Below, in pieces: positions 34,001 to 47,644 of a stretch of 64,000 nucleotides of DNA. Positions within the stretch are counted from its first letter, which is position 1. Every line of letters starts with the position of its first letter. Location of the stretch: NCBI GenBank assembly GCA_030770545.1, contig CM061104.1:17431001-17495000 (forward strand), read 5' to 3'. The notes under the pieces are model-generated. The model searched no databases and had not been told where the DNA came from. It was given only the letters and a program-made list of their open reading frames with translations. The position numbers and the translations under genes were made by a program. Source of the stretch: Macropodus opercularis. Taxonomy: Eukaryota; Chordata; Actinopteri; Anabantiformes; Osphronemidae.

Positions 34001-37000
34001 AGCTAATACTTTCCTTCACACCATGTTGTGTTGAGGGTTCATTTTATTCAATCTTTCATCTTGTGAACAACTTGGTTCAGCAGAGTCTGAGACCACTGTT
34101 TGGGCATAATATGCTGTATATACACATACTGCAGTACAGCTGTCTCATGAATACTGACTTCAGTGAAGAGAGAGTATGAAGCCTAGGAAATGGTAAGAAT
34201 TAGAAAACATGCAGACTCAGGATTGTTTATGAAAACTGTGACTAAGATAATATTAGTAACTACTGTGCTTTGAACTATATGTTACTATTAAAACGTCATA
34301 GCTTGTCAATACTGTCTAACAAACTCATTATAGTGCAGTGCTGACTGTGTTCAGAATAAGACAAAGTCTTTTCCTCTCGCCGCTTTAAGCTGGAGAGTAA
34401 TGACATCTAGAGCGTGAAATGCTGACGGCCACATGCAGTGACATCAGTGATGGATTTGACAATTTACCTTGTACTTGTGTGTGATTGTGAAATAGGCAAC
34501 CTGAATGATTGACAGTGGCCATCAGCGCTGGAGAAGATCTCACCGCATCTTAGTTTAATATTTAAACCCTGTAGATATGTTTTACCTCAAATCCTCGGAT
34601 GACACATTCTGCTGCCTGCAGTTTCACACAGCAGCAAATTAACAAGCACATCCTGTGTGTGTATACGTGTTGCTGGACGTTGGTGCTGAATTGTTTCGTT
34701 ATAACTGGATTATTTTTGCGCTCTTCACTGGAACTTTTATACGTTTGAGCTGCTGTAGTTTGCTGTCCTTTAACTGGCATAGTGAAAGAAGCAAAGAAAA
34801 AAGTTTTCTGCAGGACGTATCTAGCTCTGCATAAACATAACGGAGCAGGAGAAGCTAACCTGAGAGCGTGGGTGCACTCCAAACTCGACTCCACTCGTCA
34901 TCTGATGCGCATTGAGAACAAAGGGAAATGGAATTGAAGCAATATCAGTTAAATGAAAACGTCTGTTGTCATCTGTTTAGAAGGTGTTACAGACGCTGTT
35001 AGTCAAAATGTATTCACTCATTTAATCGGTTCCTTCATATGAAAAGGTAAAACTAAATTCACCTCCATCGAGCCACGTCTGTAGATGCAAAGCATAACGA
35101 AATGTTCTGGATGTTTGGTCACAGTTGTGTTATTTGTGGGATTATTCTAGTCCACAGTGTGTTAACAGCCAAGCTGAGGACAGAGAGAGAGCCACTAATG
35201 CAGAAAGCCTTTTAGACGAGTACTGCTCCACTTTGGTGGCACATAATGCTGGGTTTTATGAAATCCGATCCTCCCTTGAAGATCCTGAAGAAAGTGCATT
35301 GAAATGAGGCGTTCGCTGCAGCCCGTGTCGTCATTGTCACTCATGCTCGCCTTTATTTTCCAGTAACTGATTGTGCTAAAGATCTCTCACCCACCCCCGC
35401 CCTCTTGTTGTCAGAATAATCCATTCCCCTGCCCAACGCTGCTATTGTGCAGCACATGCAGTGTGCAGCTTTGATGATGTATCCTTTATTTAAAATCTGC
35501 ATCTGCTATGGGTAATTAAACGGACCACTTACTTTGATGATGACAAGTACCCAAACATGAACGCACCCTCGCTCTCTCAAATTGTTGCTCCAGCACGCAC
35601 ACAAACACTTCTGGAAGCTAATGCGCAGCATCGTTCTACTCCTGCCTCGTATATGCACTGTGTAGTGTCTTTATTAATGGGATTGTGACATCAGCTAAGC
35701 TCCCAAGAAATACTTTCTCCATAGTCATTATCCAATCAGCAAGCATCTAGAGGTAGACAGAAGGAGGAGAGAGCAGAAACACTCAAACAGCTCTACAACA
35801 CCCATCACAATGGAGCTGAATAAGTAAACAAAGTTCTCATTAAAACTCGCCGTGTTGCAGCGTCTCTAGAGTACATGGATAATATCACAATCATGCCACA
35901 GTGAAAGCGAAATCAACAGATGTTCTGAACGCACGTGAAGCAGCGTTTTATCATGATTGGAGCTAAAATGGATCATTTAACCAAAAAAGTCTGCTCACGC
36001 ATCAGATGGTTCTCTGTGTGGTAACAGTGAGTGTGATTTAAACAACCAAGCATCAAACTTCCTGTTTTAAAGCTCTTCGTGTGTTCTTTTGAACCGTGAC
36101 TATAAGACAGATGGGTATGATTACACTTAAAGCTACGTCAGGGTCCAGATCGTGTTTTTTCTTAATCATGGTGGAGTGATTCATGAGGGTTCATTAACAC
36201 GTTTGTATTTAGTGTCTTAAATTAAAAGTGCCTGTGGTCCTAAAGAGGTGAGATGTAACCAATCAAACACGAGATCAGTGTTTTGAACGTTCAATCATTG
36301 CTAAAATTGAACATTCAAAGCATTTGCTAAATAAAGGAATGTTTAGTTCACAAAATCACTATCACCTGATCCAACAAACAGCCTAAGACAATGAAATGGC
36401 ACTTAGTATGAAAGTAGAAGGTAGAGGAAAGAAGAATATTGTTAATGTAAAATGGAAATGGTCTCAAATTGCAGGAAACGTCTTATAAGTAATACAGCAT
36501 TTATTCCTATGGCACGTCCGATATTAAGCGTGTTAGATGGAGGTGCGAGATCTTATTTATGACCCACAGACGAATCTTTATGTCCTGTAAATCCAGTAAA
36601 TTAGACTTAAGTATGTAATATACAGCCAGCGGTAATGTTTTAAACCTCAAGACATTCTGGTGAAAAATACTTCCTTTACTCTGAACCTTGCATTTGTTCC
36701 TCTGTCGGCTGACGAAGCCCCGCTGTGATTTGATTCGTTGTTCAAGTAAAGCTAATTGGGTACAAGATATATTGAGGAAGCGTCCCTTTCGCTCCAGCCT
36801 TTTATCATCCTGACACATTCTCTTCACCTTGTTTTTGTCTTGCTCAAGGTATTTGATGGATGGAGCGGAGTCAAGCTCAGACAGTGAAATGGACATGGAC
36901 GAGCCGAAGGAAGAGGAAATTAACACAAAGGTGAATTTGTCTTTTATGCGCGTGTGCCTATAGGGATCAAATAAATAAACCTGTTCTCCACTTTGTAGCA

Positions 37001-40000
37001 GCCAGACATGTTTATTGCTTTGTCTTGACTGTTGCTGCAGACTCCACAGAAGCAAGACAAAAAGGTCACCCCCAAAAGCACACCACAGAAGAAGAAAGAC
37101 GACGATGAGTATGGTGGCTCAACTGATGTGGATGAAAAAGGTTTGCAGGCAACTTCAGTGAAAGTGATGCTCTGATAAATAATGCAACTGACAGAAAGTT
37201 TTAATCAGTAAACAGCAGCAGTGAGTTAGAGCTGAGGTTAAAGAAATATGTGAAGAAAATTTCAAAATGTGTTTTCTTGCAAGTTGTGTGTTGTGGCTTA
37301 TGAATTTCCCAATGCAGCCGTTTAAATTAACGTAACTTGTGGTGGTCATTCCAGTCAAACTGGCCCCTTCACAACCTCCTATTAATTACCATGACATTTG
37401 GTACAAACATTCACATTCCCTCAGATTAAATCCCCACTAAATAAGAGAGACAACCAGAGAAGATCGATTTTTATTGTATTTGTTAGCACAAAGCACAATA
37501 AATGTAGTCTTTCTTTTTAAATAACTGGAAGCAGCATGTGCATAGACTGAGGAGTGAATAGTAAGAGGCTGCGACTCAGGGGAGGCGATTCATTCTTTTA
37601 GCTCAAATAAGTAAAGAGGAGTCGAGGGTAGCGGGACTGAATGAGTGAACGGAGACGGCCAAGGGGACAATGAGAGCGGTCAGGGACTAGACACAAGGGA
37701 CCGTATTTATGAAGCACTTGGAAATGGATGAGTGGACGACGCCACCTTGTAAAGACGAGCGTCGTGCGTTCTGTCCACGCTGCTTGAGGGAGAAACAAGA
37801 ATGAAGGAAAAGCATAATTGCTGTGCAGGGACTTGAGCATGATTTTCATTTGTATGTTAATGTGAACCCAGATGTAAAGTGTGTAAGTTTAAAAACACAA
37901 ACGCTGACCCAGCACACGCGTGAGGAGATGGCCTCGCCCTCAACAACACCAGGAATGAAGGAAGCTGAATGACATTTTAATAATGAGTTAGGTTAAACTG
38001 TCAGGCTACAGTGCAGCAGCAAGGACAGGATGTTGTGAATAGAGAGAAACATTATAAATACAGTGTCCATGGATTCTTGTCTGACTCGTTGACTGTGGTC
38101 CCCACATGAACATTCACAGTGTTTAATTTAATACATTTTAAACACGAGTGGATGATACAGATGTCCAAGGTCTCTTGAGACGCCCACCTTTGTTTAATCC
38201 ATTAGTTCAGACTGCTATCAAGCTGCCCAATGCAAATTAATAGTGGTTCCCTGTAGGACTTAAATAAATATAATATCTGACAATCTAATATTTCTAGTGA
38301 AAGAGGTTCTGTCACTTCATGAAATGAAGCACTGCCTTCACCCAGCACTGAGCGGGTTCTATGTGCATTGAGGTGTTCAGCTATTTCACAGCCTGTAGGT
38401 CATTCAGCCTTTAAAAGTCCCAAAACAAACACATGGTGGCTTTGGAGAAAGATCACACCTGCGACACGTTTCCCTCTCTCCCTCCCTCTCTCTCTATTAA
38501 ATGAGCCTGATATTCCACTTTGTAAAATATATAATACATTAACACATGAATTCTACATTTCACAGGAGGTGACGACGATGATGAATCTGCTGTGGACACG
38601 GAGGACGAGCTGCAGAGGTAATAAACCTAAAGTAATAGCCTGGAGCGGACGGGTTCTTCTGTGGTTTCATGCTTCTGGCGTAATGACTGGCTGATACATT
38701 TTAATATCTGCTACAAATTCAGGCTTTAAATAAATGATGTGATTGTTTTAATTTTTAATTTTAATAAATGTCCCCTGATTATTTAGTCCCTACTGTTTTA
38801 ATTTATGGTTAAAATGTCCATGTGCGCTTAAGAGGTTTGTTTCTCTGTTTTCTCATTTCACTCTGAGGCAGCAGGTTTGTGATCGGTTCCTCCTTTGACC
38901 AAGATATAATATCTACAAAAACAGTAGAAAACTGTTGTGTTTTACTAGTGTAACTGTTCTGTGTCGGTACTTTACTCCTTATAGCAGGCACAGAGATAAG
39001 CAGGGAGGTTTCTTCTTTGTCTTCCTAACGTCTGTTCCTCTTTTGACCTTTGTGCAAAGGGTGGAGGAGGAGAGCAGGCAAAAGAAGGCGACCGCCTCAG
39101 AAGTGAAGGTGAAAGAAGAAGATCCATACGGGGGCTCGACCGATGAAAACACAGACGCCGAGGCTGAAGAGGATCATCCCATTCCTGAACTACCAGGTAT
39201 GTCCCTCTTTGTTCCTGCTGACACATCCTGCCTGTTTCTTTTGTCTGTTTTTGTACCTATCGCAGGAAGTGACACCCTCCCTTCTTTGCTGAACATTTCA
39301 AACTCAGGCAGAAAGTAATTGGATGAATGTCTGCTTTTCAGAGATACCACACAGAAATGACTCAGAACCTGTAATTACTCCTCCATCATATTGGGTAATC
39401 ATCCCATGTTCTCATTTTCTTCCAGACTTCTTGAGCGGAAAGCGATTTTTCCTCTATGGTAAATTCCCCAACAATGAGAGGCGCCTGCTGCTGCGGTACA
39501 TTGTTGCTTTTAACGGGTGAGAAACACTGACGTAATAGAAGGATGGAGAATGAAAACTGAAAGTATCTGTAATTTTAAAACACACTGTCTCTGCTCCAGA
39601 ATGATCGAGGACTACATGACAGAGAAGGTGCAGTTTGTGATAACCAGTGAAGGGTGGCACGACTCTTTTGAAGACGTGAGTTTGCTTTCTCTCCTTCCGC
39701 CCTATGGCCTTATTTCAGAATTAGCTTGGCAGTCGCAGCTGAAGATGTCCAACAAATCCTCACGTGTGTGTCCATATGTAGGACTGGGCGTGTGTTCAGA
39801 CGTGTTTTCATTTCCACAGTTAAATGACCGTGACAATTTTGTCAAAACGTATTTTAGTAGTGTATAGTGGGACCAAGCATCTGTGAACCTTCTGAGTTAG
39901 CTTATTTTTGTTTTTCATGCCTCTTTGATTCCCTCCCTTTCACTCCTGTCTCTCCGCCCCAGGCGCTGATGGAGAACACCAGTCTGAACTTTGTGAAACC

Positions 40001-40070
40001 CGCATGGATTTATGCCATCAGTGAGCGGCAGAAGATGCTGCCCTACCAACCCTACTCTGTCGTCCCCTGA
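28081..40070 (+). CDS. xrcc1: DNA repair scaffold XRCC1
   Basis: A nuclear scaffold for base-excision and single-strand-break repair that binds Pol beta, PARP1, PNKP/aprataxin and Lig3. Seventeen exons, as in human: 28081-28131, 28245-28328, 29738-29845, 29956-30114, 30322-30399, 30849-30972, 31206-31297, 32139-32298, 32389-32632, 33117-33233, 36849-36930, 37041-37140, 38566-38617, 39060-39196, 39426-39516, 39600-39675 and 39963-40070. They give 620 residues (human 633). The N-terminal domain starts MPEVKLKHVVSCS and includes LLVTSSFMSPTESRNGTN and FGPSQL. PPAKRKFEF is the likely nuclear signal. BRCT1 (GVVFVLSGFQNPFRGE to RKEWVIDCH) lies near 310-400, the CK2-type acidic cluster AVDTEDELQRV that binds PNKP FHA comes next, then DPYGGSTDENTD and BRCT2 (DFLSGKRFFLYG to PAWIYA). 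The donor after 37140 (GTTTGC) is weak. Intron 10 (3.6 kb) is the longest. Confidence 0.97.
28329..29500 (+). repeat. 29/30-bp minisatellite in xrcc1 intron 2
   Basis: About 39 head-to-tail units of roughly GTAACTCCTCTCTTGTGTAC plus TA(A/GG)CAGCTG. Units are 29 bp when they carry TACTAACAG and 30 bp when they carry TACTAGGCAG. In the middle, CTCTTG and CTACTG types alternate, making dimers of about 60 bp. The right third favours CTCATCTC forms. The first unit begins exactly at the exon 2 donor: exon end CTGCAG, intron GTAACTCATC. Later junctions read CAGCTG|GTAACT, so each unit repeats a donor-like word. About ten units also carry TACTAAC, the ideal branch-point word, followed at once by AG. 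Blocks of 30-bp units leave long open frames on both strands (29150-29467), which are repeat artefacts. Confidence 0.95.
33234..36848 (+). other. xrcc1 intron 10 (3.6 kb)
   Basis: Mostly unique AT-rich sequence. A near-perfect foldback lies at 33849-33882 (AAAAGTTCCAC / GTGGAACTTTT arms, about 10-nt loop). The short frames inside it (for example 35125-35307) have no recognisable similarity. I see no nested gene or full transposon. Confidence 0.55.
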
Positions 40071-40172
40071 ATGACACGCTGGACGTGCGCACACTTCACA
40101 CTGACGAAGAAACATTTAGCAAAGCCATAGGTGTTTTTTTTCTCCCTCTTTTTCAGATCCACAACTTGAAGC

Positions 40173-40178
40173 AATAAA
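40173..40178 (+). terminator. xrcc1 polyadenylation signal
   Basis: AATAAA about 100 nt after the xrcc1 stop. A second AATAAA at 40854-40859 could be a distal site giving a 3' UTR of about 0.8 kb. Confidence 0.6.
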
Positions 40179-42261
40179 CAAATACTTGTCAAATACCAAC
40201 TTTATACTATTCATTAAATGTCTTCAGTGCTTGACCTGCTGAAAAGAAGTTTTCACCTATCGGCTGAGCTGAGAAAATGTATTTGTCCTGTTTCTGTTAA
40301 TGTAATGTGAGGAGTAGATTTAGGTTTCTTATCGGCCTTGATTGAAGGTTCTTAGTTAACTTTGTGCTTCTGTGTGGCCCTGAGTGTGCAGCACTCTCTC
40401 TGTTTCACGACTTTTCTCAGAGCTTTTCACTGCAGCTACCTCAGGCTGTCGGGAAATGAATTATCACCCTGTCCTGATTGGTGGCAGCTCTGATAAGACT
40501 CTGACTTTAGAAAGCGGGCAGACAATTATGAGACCAGCCGTTTAAAGCTGCATCCACCAGATGCAAAAATCCAAACACCTTTACAGACCTGATACCAACA
40601 TACCTGTTTGCTTTTCTACCTTTTATTTTATGAAATGTTTTGAGGCTTAAAGTGATGAATTTCTAACAATAGATAGATAAATGATTCTGAGTTAGTGGTT
40701 TATTTGTATTTATGTTACAATATACATGTTCCTGCTCACCAAATGTGCTGAAGCAGATGTCAGTGTTTTCTAGCAACTTGGGATTGTTGGACTTGGTTCT
40801 GATCCACTGAGGCTTGTTTATGCCTCTGTTTTTTTTCTTAATTATTTTGTCTAAATAAAACATTTTAATTAAATGCGTTACTCATTTTTATTCACTGAGC
40901 TATGTTTACTCGTGCTCATCCCTTCCTACATCTTGCTCGCTGTGCTTGCAGTTCAAGAGCCACTCCATTCCTTTTCATTCCTGCCTCATCTCCAACCCTC
41001 TCTGCTCTCTAATTTACCTCTCCTGTGTTGTGCCCCAGAGCCACTGGGTCTTGTGCTCTTCAGTCAAGGGGATTAGACAGTAGGAATGTGATGGTTACGG
41101 GGGACAGCGAGGCTGCAGGAAAGATGAAAAGGTCTGGCTTCTCAGAGAGGAGGCTGGTGATTTTCTTTGCCTCCTGTGTGAAGCAGAGTCACAGAAAGAC
41201 GCCGCCAAGTGTGAATTATGTTATTTTTTGTTGAAGTGCAGAAGTTGGAAAGTCCTGCATCATCCTGATACAAAGACTGACCTTTGTGACAGGTCGATAT
41301 AGTCAAACATAGTTTTCATCTTCCAGTTTTTCTCCATCACTGGTTTTTTAAACCACAAACGGGGAGAGGTGGGAACACAGACACTAAGGTTTTCATCTTG
41401 CTTGAACTACATTTCTGATCTCAGACCGAGTAAGTGGACAGGGAGGACCTTTGTCAGGGAGGTGACCCAGAACCATATGCACTGTAATTTTCAGGATGTG
41501 GTATTTTTTCCATTGTGTAATCTACATCCTGTTCGTGTCTCATTCAAATAGACTCTGCGGAGCTATGAGTACATTCTCTGAGCTTTAACGTGAGATTAAT
41601 TTCCAACATATGTATGTTGTTGAAATGAATCTTTAGAAGATGAAATAAGTCAGCTGTGCATCTAAACACTCGAACATGTGACCCCAGCAGGTTGATAATG
41701 AGGAAGCACCACTTGTCAGGTCTCAACATGCTGATGCTCAGAGTTGTCTCTGGTCGTGTGGTCAACATTTAGTGTAGAAACATTCTGCAGGACTGTTGTT
41801 GGTTTTAAACCTCGTCCTAGATCTGTGCTCCTCAGTTCAGATGTGTTTGGGTTTTTGTCATTCAGCCATTCACATGTGTAAATGCTGCTTGTGCTGTTAG
41901 AAAAGCTAGAAGAAGCAATGATTTCATTACACCAAGAATGCAACAGGAACAAAGGCTCCAAGACGCAGGCGTCAGATTCCTTTCTTATAATAGCTGAATT
42001 TATAACTTAACAAAAACAGCTATTATGGCAGTGGGTGAGTCCACTGAAGCCTGGTTCAGAGGCAGCGCACAAAGAATATTACCAAGAGGAAAGCGCTGAA
42101 GTTCCTGGTGAAAAGCCACAGGAAATAAACACCAAACTTGTTCTTTCACACCTAAAAAGTGAAACTGAGTAAGTAAGTGTTTAAACGATTTTATAGAAAT
42201 TTTATAGATTACATAGAATCAGCCAATAGAATTGCAGCATGTATCTCACAGGTGGGAAACT
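40179..42261. other. Intergenic between xrcc1 and drd2-like gene
   Basis: Apart from the possible distal poly(A) signal of xrcc1 at 40854, I recognise no exon, repeat family or RNA gene in these 2 kb. Confidence 0.5.
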
Positions 42262-42611
42262 CTGCTCTCCTTTCCTTTTCTCTTCTCTCCTGGATTTCAT
42301 CCTCTTCCTCTCCTCCTCTCCTTCTCTCCTTCTCTCCCCCTCCGCTCCTCCTCTCCTGGATTTCATCCTCTTCCTCTCCTCCTCTCCTTCTCTCCTTGTC
42401 TCCCCCTCCGCTCCTCCTCTCCTGGATTTCATCCTCTTCCTCTCCTTGTCTCCCCCCCTCTCCTCCTCTCCTCCTCTCCCCCTCCTCTCCTCTCCTTTTC
42501 TCTCTCTCCTTTCCTTCTCTCCCCCTCCTCTCCTTCTCTCTCTCTCCTCTCCTCCTTTCCTTCTCTCCTTCTCCGCTCCTCCTCTCCTGGATTTCATCCT
42601 CCTCCTTCTCC
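42262..42611 (+). repeat. Pyrimidine-pure tandem tract, 66-bp units
   Basis: A stretch of about 350 bp is almost pure C/T on the plus strand. It contains four copies of CTCCTGGATTTCATCCTC (near 42287, 42353, 42419 and 42585). The first three are spaced 66 bp apart, with (CTCCT)n, (CTTCTCT)n and CCCCTCCG blocks between them. Such long polypurine/polypyrimidine tracts can form triplex (H-DNA) structure. Four overlapping long open frames here are products of the repeat and not genes. It lies directly left of the presumed first exon of the drd2-like gene. Confidence 0.9.
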
Positions 42612-42619
42612 GCTCGTCA

Positions 42620-42811
42620 GACTCCCGGCGCGCTGACCCGAACTCCACGGCACCGGAGAGGAAGGGAAGTGAACTGTCCAGCGGACTGACTGAGGTCCAG
42701 GCGTGAGGTTCGGCTGTGGATCAGGTTCACGGGATGCTACGGGCACGGAGTCGATTTGACGCCCGGTGAGACTGAAGCGGACCAGCGTGTGAGCGTCGCT
42801 GGCGGCGGCAG
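42620..42811 (+). other. Probable noncoding exon 1 of the drd2-like gene
   Basis: A GC-rich, CpG-containing stretch (for example CACCGGAGAGGAAGG, GGCGGCGGCAG) ends at a strong donor, CAG|GTGAGT, after 42811. The next acceptor on this strand that leads to coding sequence is at 47621-47623, before the drd2-like start. No start codon with a long frame lies in it, so a 5' UTR exon is the simplest reading. The 5' limit is a guess. Confidence 0.5.
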
Positions 42812-45800
42812 GTGAGTGATCAGAAGCGGATCAAGGGCTTTAAAAAACCCTAAACCCGACTTTGATCGGACTCAAATCTGTTCAAGCTGCGGAGAACCTG
42901 GTGACTTTGACGTTAAATGTCTAATTCATCCTGTTGACATTGTGCTTTGATTGTAAACTTTCTGATGCAGGAGACTGTACATGTTTGACACTGACTTATT
43001 GGCTAATAGAAATTCCATTAACAGAAGCTACGGCCATGCAGAAGTGATGGATATGCCCACTGTTATTACAAAATACATCTGCAGGGCTTTGTAATACAGA
43101 AGGTTCTCTAATCTAAAGTACACAGTAGCTGTCGCACAGCTGGACTCAAAATCCAGTTTATTTATCCAACAGAACATTTCTACAAAATCCAGGAAATGAG
43201 TTTCTCCAAAGGTTCTTTGGTCCTGAAATGGCTCGTCTGCTGCGGCTCAGTGTGAGGCTGCCTTGGTCAAATTATCTTGCTTCACTTGGGATCACCTAAA
43301 CAGATGACATGGTTTCATAATGAAGGGCTCATCTGTGATACCCTCTAGTGGCTGGAAGCCCATTATGGGCCACCGTGTTGTGTTTGGAGGTATTTTCTCT
43401 GGATAATAAAGCTCAGCTGTTTAAATCTTGATATAACTTATTATGAGGCTCTTTCGTTGTTTGCACCATCTGTTGCTGCTGTTAAACTGTCACGGTTGAC
43501 CTTGCTGTTGACTTTCTCTCATCCCGCAAAATGCTGACGCACTTTTTGCTACTTTTTCCTCTACGGCTGGTTTGTGAGCTCCTTAGCTCAATTTCCAGTC
43601 AGCATGCGTCACTTAAGCACTGACTTCCAAAAGCATCGGCCTCTCATTTTAAATAAAACATGGCGATGATGCAAAATTGCTTCTTGAATAAAAGATGCTT
43701 GTGGGTGGTTCGGAACATCGCCCGTAGGTTGAGGTCTCCTCGTGTGACTCACTGTTGATGTGATTCCCTGGTTTTTGTTAATCCGTCAATCAGGAGCTCA
43801 AACCGCAGGAAAACACTGAGGCGCTTTTTCAACTCGTTACTGGCAGATGGGGAGAAAGCGTTTTATTCTGAGCCGCAGAGCGACTCCTGTCTGCTTCTCT
43901 GAATTCCTCTGTGGCTCATTTCATCGCTTTGATGCTCCTTTGGTAGATTATTTATTCCAGGAGAGAAGTTTAAAAGCAGCGGATGTTTTATTAATTATTG
44001 TCTGGCTCAATGTCTTGCCAGATGAAACAAAGCGTCCCCTCCTCACCTGCACTCTGTGCTGTGGTTATAACCTACAGGATGGTGGCAGAAGTTGGCTATT
44101 GGAGTCGTGGCTCTGATTGAGGATTTGGGCAGCACAGGGTGGAAGCATAATTAAGCTGCTGTGCTGCTGAGTGGTCCTGCACCACCCTGCAATTCTATCA
44201 CAAAAGTCACTGCCTGCTCGTTATGAACTCGCAGAAAACTGAAGGCGAGGAGTCCTGGGAGTGATTGAGCGGAGAAATGGGGCTAAGACATGTGACACAA
44301 GAGTGAATATTTTCTGCCTCGATCTCAGCAGAGACCTGATTATGCTGCAGCTGAACATCCACATCATTCCCGGCGGCCAGAGACTCGTTGCTGCTTCCCA
44401 GTGAAAGACATGAAAGATTTATTGCAGTCCGGCTCGTAGCTTTTGCAAAGCTTGAAGGAGTCTCATTTTTGCCAGTGGTGTTTGGGGCAGACAAGGCCAT
44501 GGATGTAATAGACCTGTCAAGTGCCTCCAGAGTAGGAGAGAATAAGAGGCGAGGATGAAGGGAATGAGGCTGGTGCGTGTTGCTGAGGAAAGACTTGGGA
44601 CACACACAGGACTAAGGGGTGAGAGGTCTTTGAAATGAGAAAGGAAACTATCAGGAAAAAAAAATCTGATCTGAATTCCAGCAGAACATTTTTTCTTCTA
44701 ACACACACTCTGAATTCATTGTTTATCTAGAACCAAATGTCTTATTCCTGAGCGACACACTGTTTGACTCTCTGTAGACCTAGATTTCGCTCCTCACATA
44801 ACGAATATGATTCTGTGGAAAAGTAGCCTGATGCTCTAATGAGCAAAACATCTGTCGCTTAGTTACCTGTGGTGAAGAGAGTAAAACTTCTTTTGTCAGC
44901 TTAACTCTTCATCAAATATTTGAAGTTCTTGGCTCATAGCAGCAGGAAGTGCCTGCAAAACATCCTTCTGTTATTGTTGCCTGAATATGAATTTATGACA
45001 TTTACGGTGAGTGAGAGCATGAAAAGCAGTGAGATGAAACTGTAGAGAGGAGGTTAACGTGTCTAAACCACAGTTACACATCGCTATAAACCAGCCGTAA
45101 AACCAAGTCAGTAAAAGTTCATCAGTGACAGTGAAACAATTCTCACCTCTCTGGAGACCGACCGAGTCGCTGCAGCGACGTGATCTCATTAAATGTGACC
45201 TTAAAAAGTACATCTTAGAAGAATCGAATAACGCGTGGTCGGCCGGACCCCGGGGAGCCTCTCTGTGTGCTGCAGAAATACGCGTTCGACTTAGTTAAGT
45301 TGAAATTTTAGTTGCGAAAATTGATTTAGCTTTTTAGATGAAATGTGCTTTTATTGAACCGACCCTGATGTTACACTACATGTAAATTGATAAATGATCA
45401 GTGCAGTGATTTACTACATCTATGGCCATGTTTACTTAAGCTAATGCAAATAAAACTACTTTTAAGTCTGATTGACAGATGACTGAAAAATGCTTTAAGC
45501 AATAATGTGGGTTTTGTGACAGTCGTGAGGAGAGACTGAATTAAACTAGTGCAGACGCAAGGGAAGCTGGCTGCAGATCATGATGGTGGATGTAGCTAAT
45601 ATGTCTATTTTACGTTTTTAGAACAAACTCGTGATTTTCTGACTTGTACAGGAGATTGTCTGTAAACTACAGAATTAGAAACAACCTCATTTGAGTCAGT
45701 CACATCACCCTGTTAAGCAGCAAGTCAAATGGCCATCAGGCCAGAACAGTTGGTTTAAAACAGATTATAAGGCTTCATCCTGCTGCAGATTACAGCTGAG

Positions 45801-47623
45801 TGTATCGTACAGTGCTGTTATTTGTCCTTCAACAGAATTCATGTATTTGAAAGGACGCGGATGGAGCTGTTTTATAGTGTGACTGGCACGACTGCAGCAA
45901 AGCGCGATGAGAGTGAAGCGAAATTATACAGAGGAATCTTCAAAGGGAGCTTCACTGATGTTCGCCGGCACCTTTATTCTGTCACAAACTCAATTAAACG
46001 CAGCTGATGCTTCACGTTACTCAGCTCACTCTTAGTCGGCTTCTCAGATTATTGAAGCAGCAATACTTACAATTTTACACGTTAAGTGAAACCTGGGACA
46101 AGGTTTTGTAAACGGTTAGATGAGTTGGTTTAGTTCAGCTCCAAAAACATATTAACTTATTGTTTGTAGATGAAATGAATCCATCATTTGGTGGATTATT
46201 ATTTAAATATTGACACCAATATTCCAAGCATTGCTCCTTTGTTGGTCCGTTAGGCTCCTCTTGCTTTTCATGTTGTTCATTCGTGATTGTCAAGGTGCAA
46301 ACACTGTACTGACTGTATTTTTTTGTGGCCTTGGGGCTGACAGCAAAGTTCGTGGAGGACACGTGCTGCCTGTCAGTCGACCATTTCAACTTCCTGTCAC
46401 ATAAATATTTGATGTGGCTTTTTGCATGTTATTATGCAGCCTTGTTGTTGGACTGTGTCAGAGCAGGGAGGTGGAGAGAAGGCGAGAAAAGCCCTTGTGT
46501 CCTCATCGTGAAACAACAGCCGCTTCAACGGCCGAATGCTAACAGAGACGTGGGAGCAGAAGTTCAGTGTAAAACATCTGTGAGCAGCTCAGGTTCCAGC
46601 CTGTCTCACTCTGCTTTATCTGCCCACTTTTTAATTATGTAAATGCTTCTCCTGTCAGGTGTCTTCATTAATTGGTTTTAGCCTTTGATTTCCTATTTGT
46701 GAACTGCAAACGCACGTAAGCAGTTCTGGAAATGTCAACCTCTCTCTTCAATTAAACACACACGTGCTACAGAATGAAGTGAGGATCATAATATTTAACA
46801 CGCTCACGCTTCTCTGGCGCTCGAGCCCTGCAGGCGTCAAATGCTGCTGAGAAACATTTCATTTGTTTCTTTGTCACAGAACCAGCTTCTACTGTATAAT
46901 CTATTTGTCCACAGTTTTTTTTCTACGTTGACACATAGCAACGTGGATAAATATGCTGTAGGCATCTCTCTCGTGCATGATGCACATCTGGGTTCTCTGA
47001 CAGTCAGAGCAGCTGCCGTCTGCTCCTCCATTGGTCCTTTCAGAACTGAACTCAAACCATTTGTTCATTAGCAACATTCTCTGGGCTCAAAGAGCTGTCG
47101 ATTAGAGTTGAGCTTGAACGGCCTGAGGGACAGAGTAGTGATAGACACCGCGCGTGATTAATGACGACAACAGGAGAATAAAAAAAGGAAAAACACGCTT
47201 CTGTCCCTGAATAGATCTGGTTTTCACTGATTCAAATACTGGAAGATAAAAGACCCATTGGTTGGAATGTTTTCAATCCCCACATTATTATCAAACTTGA
47301 ATATACACAAACACTGGGATTTTTATCAGGTGAATGTGAAACAGCTCTGGGATGCATAGACGCTTAATCAAACATTCGTGTGAATGAGCGATACTTTCAG
47401 CTGCAGAGGTTTTCTGAGGACTTGAAGGATCGACACGAGAAAGTCAGTGAAATCCTGTCATGGATTTCAGCGACGGTTAGAAGTCAAAGAGAACGTGTAC
47501 TGTTATTTAGACATTGAGACAGATTTAGTCTCAGTAAGGCAGGTGCTGCATTGTTAGTATGAGGACAAACTATCAGCCCTTAAAACTCTCTAAGCCTTTG
47601 TCTCTATTTTCCTCTGCTGTCAG
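42812..47623 (+). other. Presumed intron 1 of the drd2-like gene
   Basis: 4.8 kb without a recognisable exon. A CTCF-like word is present on the minus strand at 43341-43352 (GCCACTAGAGGG). Short open frames (such as 43847-44116 and 46325-46642) lack any family resemblance. No nested gene was identified. Confidence 0.45.
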
Positions 47624-47644
47624 GTCCAGAATCCACAGCGGACC

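Noticed and set aside
37598..37849. 83-codon minus-strand frame in xrcc1 intron 12, considered as a transposon remnant
   Set aside because: No similarity to a transposase or reverse transcriptase motif could be seen.
42177..42706. Four overlapping open frames of 130-170 codons rich in Ser/Pro/Leu or Arg/Glu/Gly
   Set aside because: The composition is dictated by the polypyrimidine tandem tract. Frames are open in several registers on both strands.
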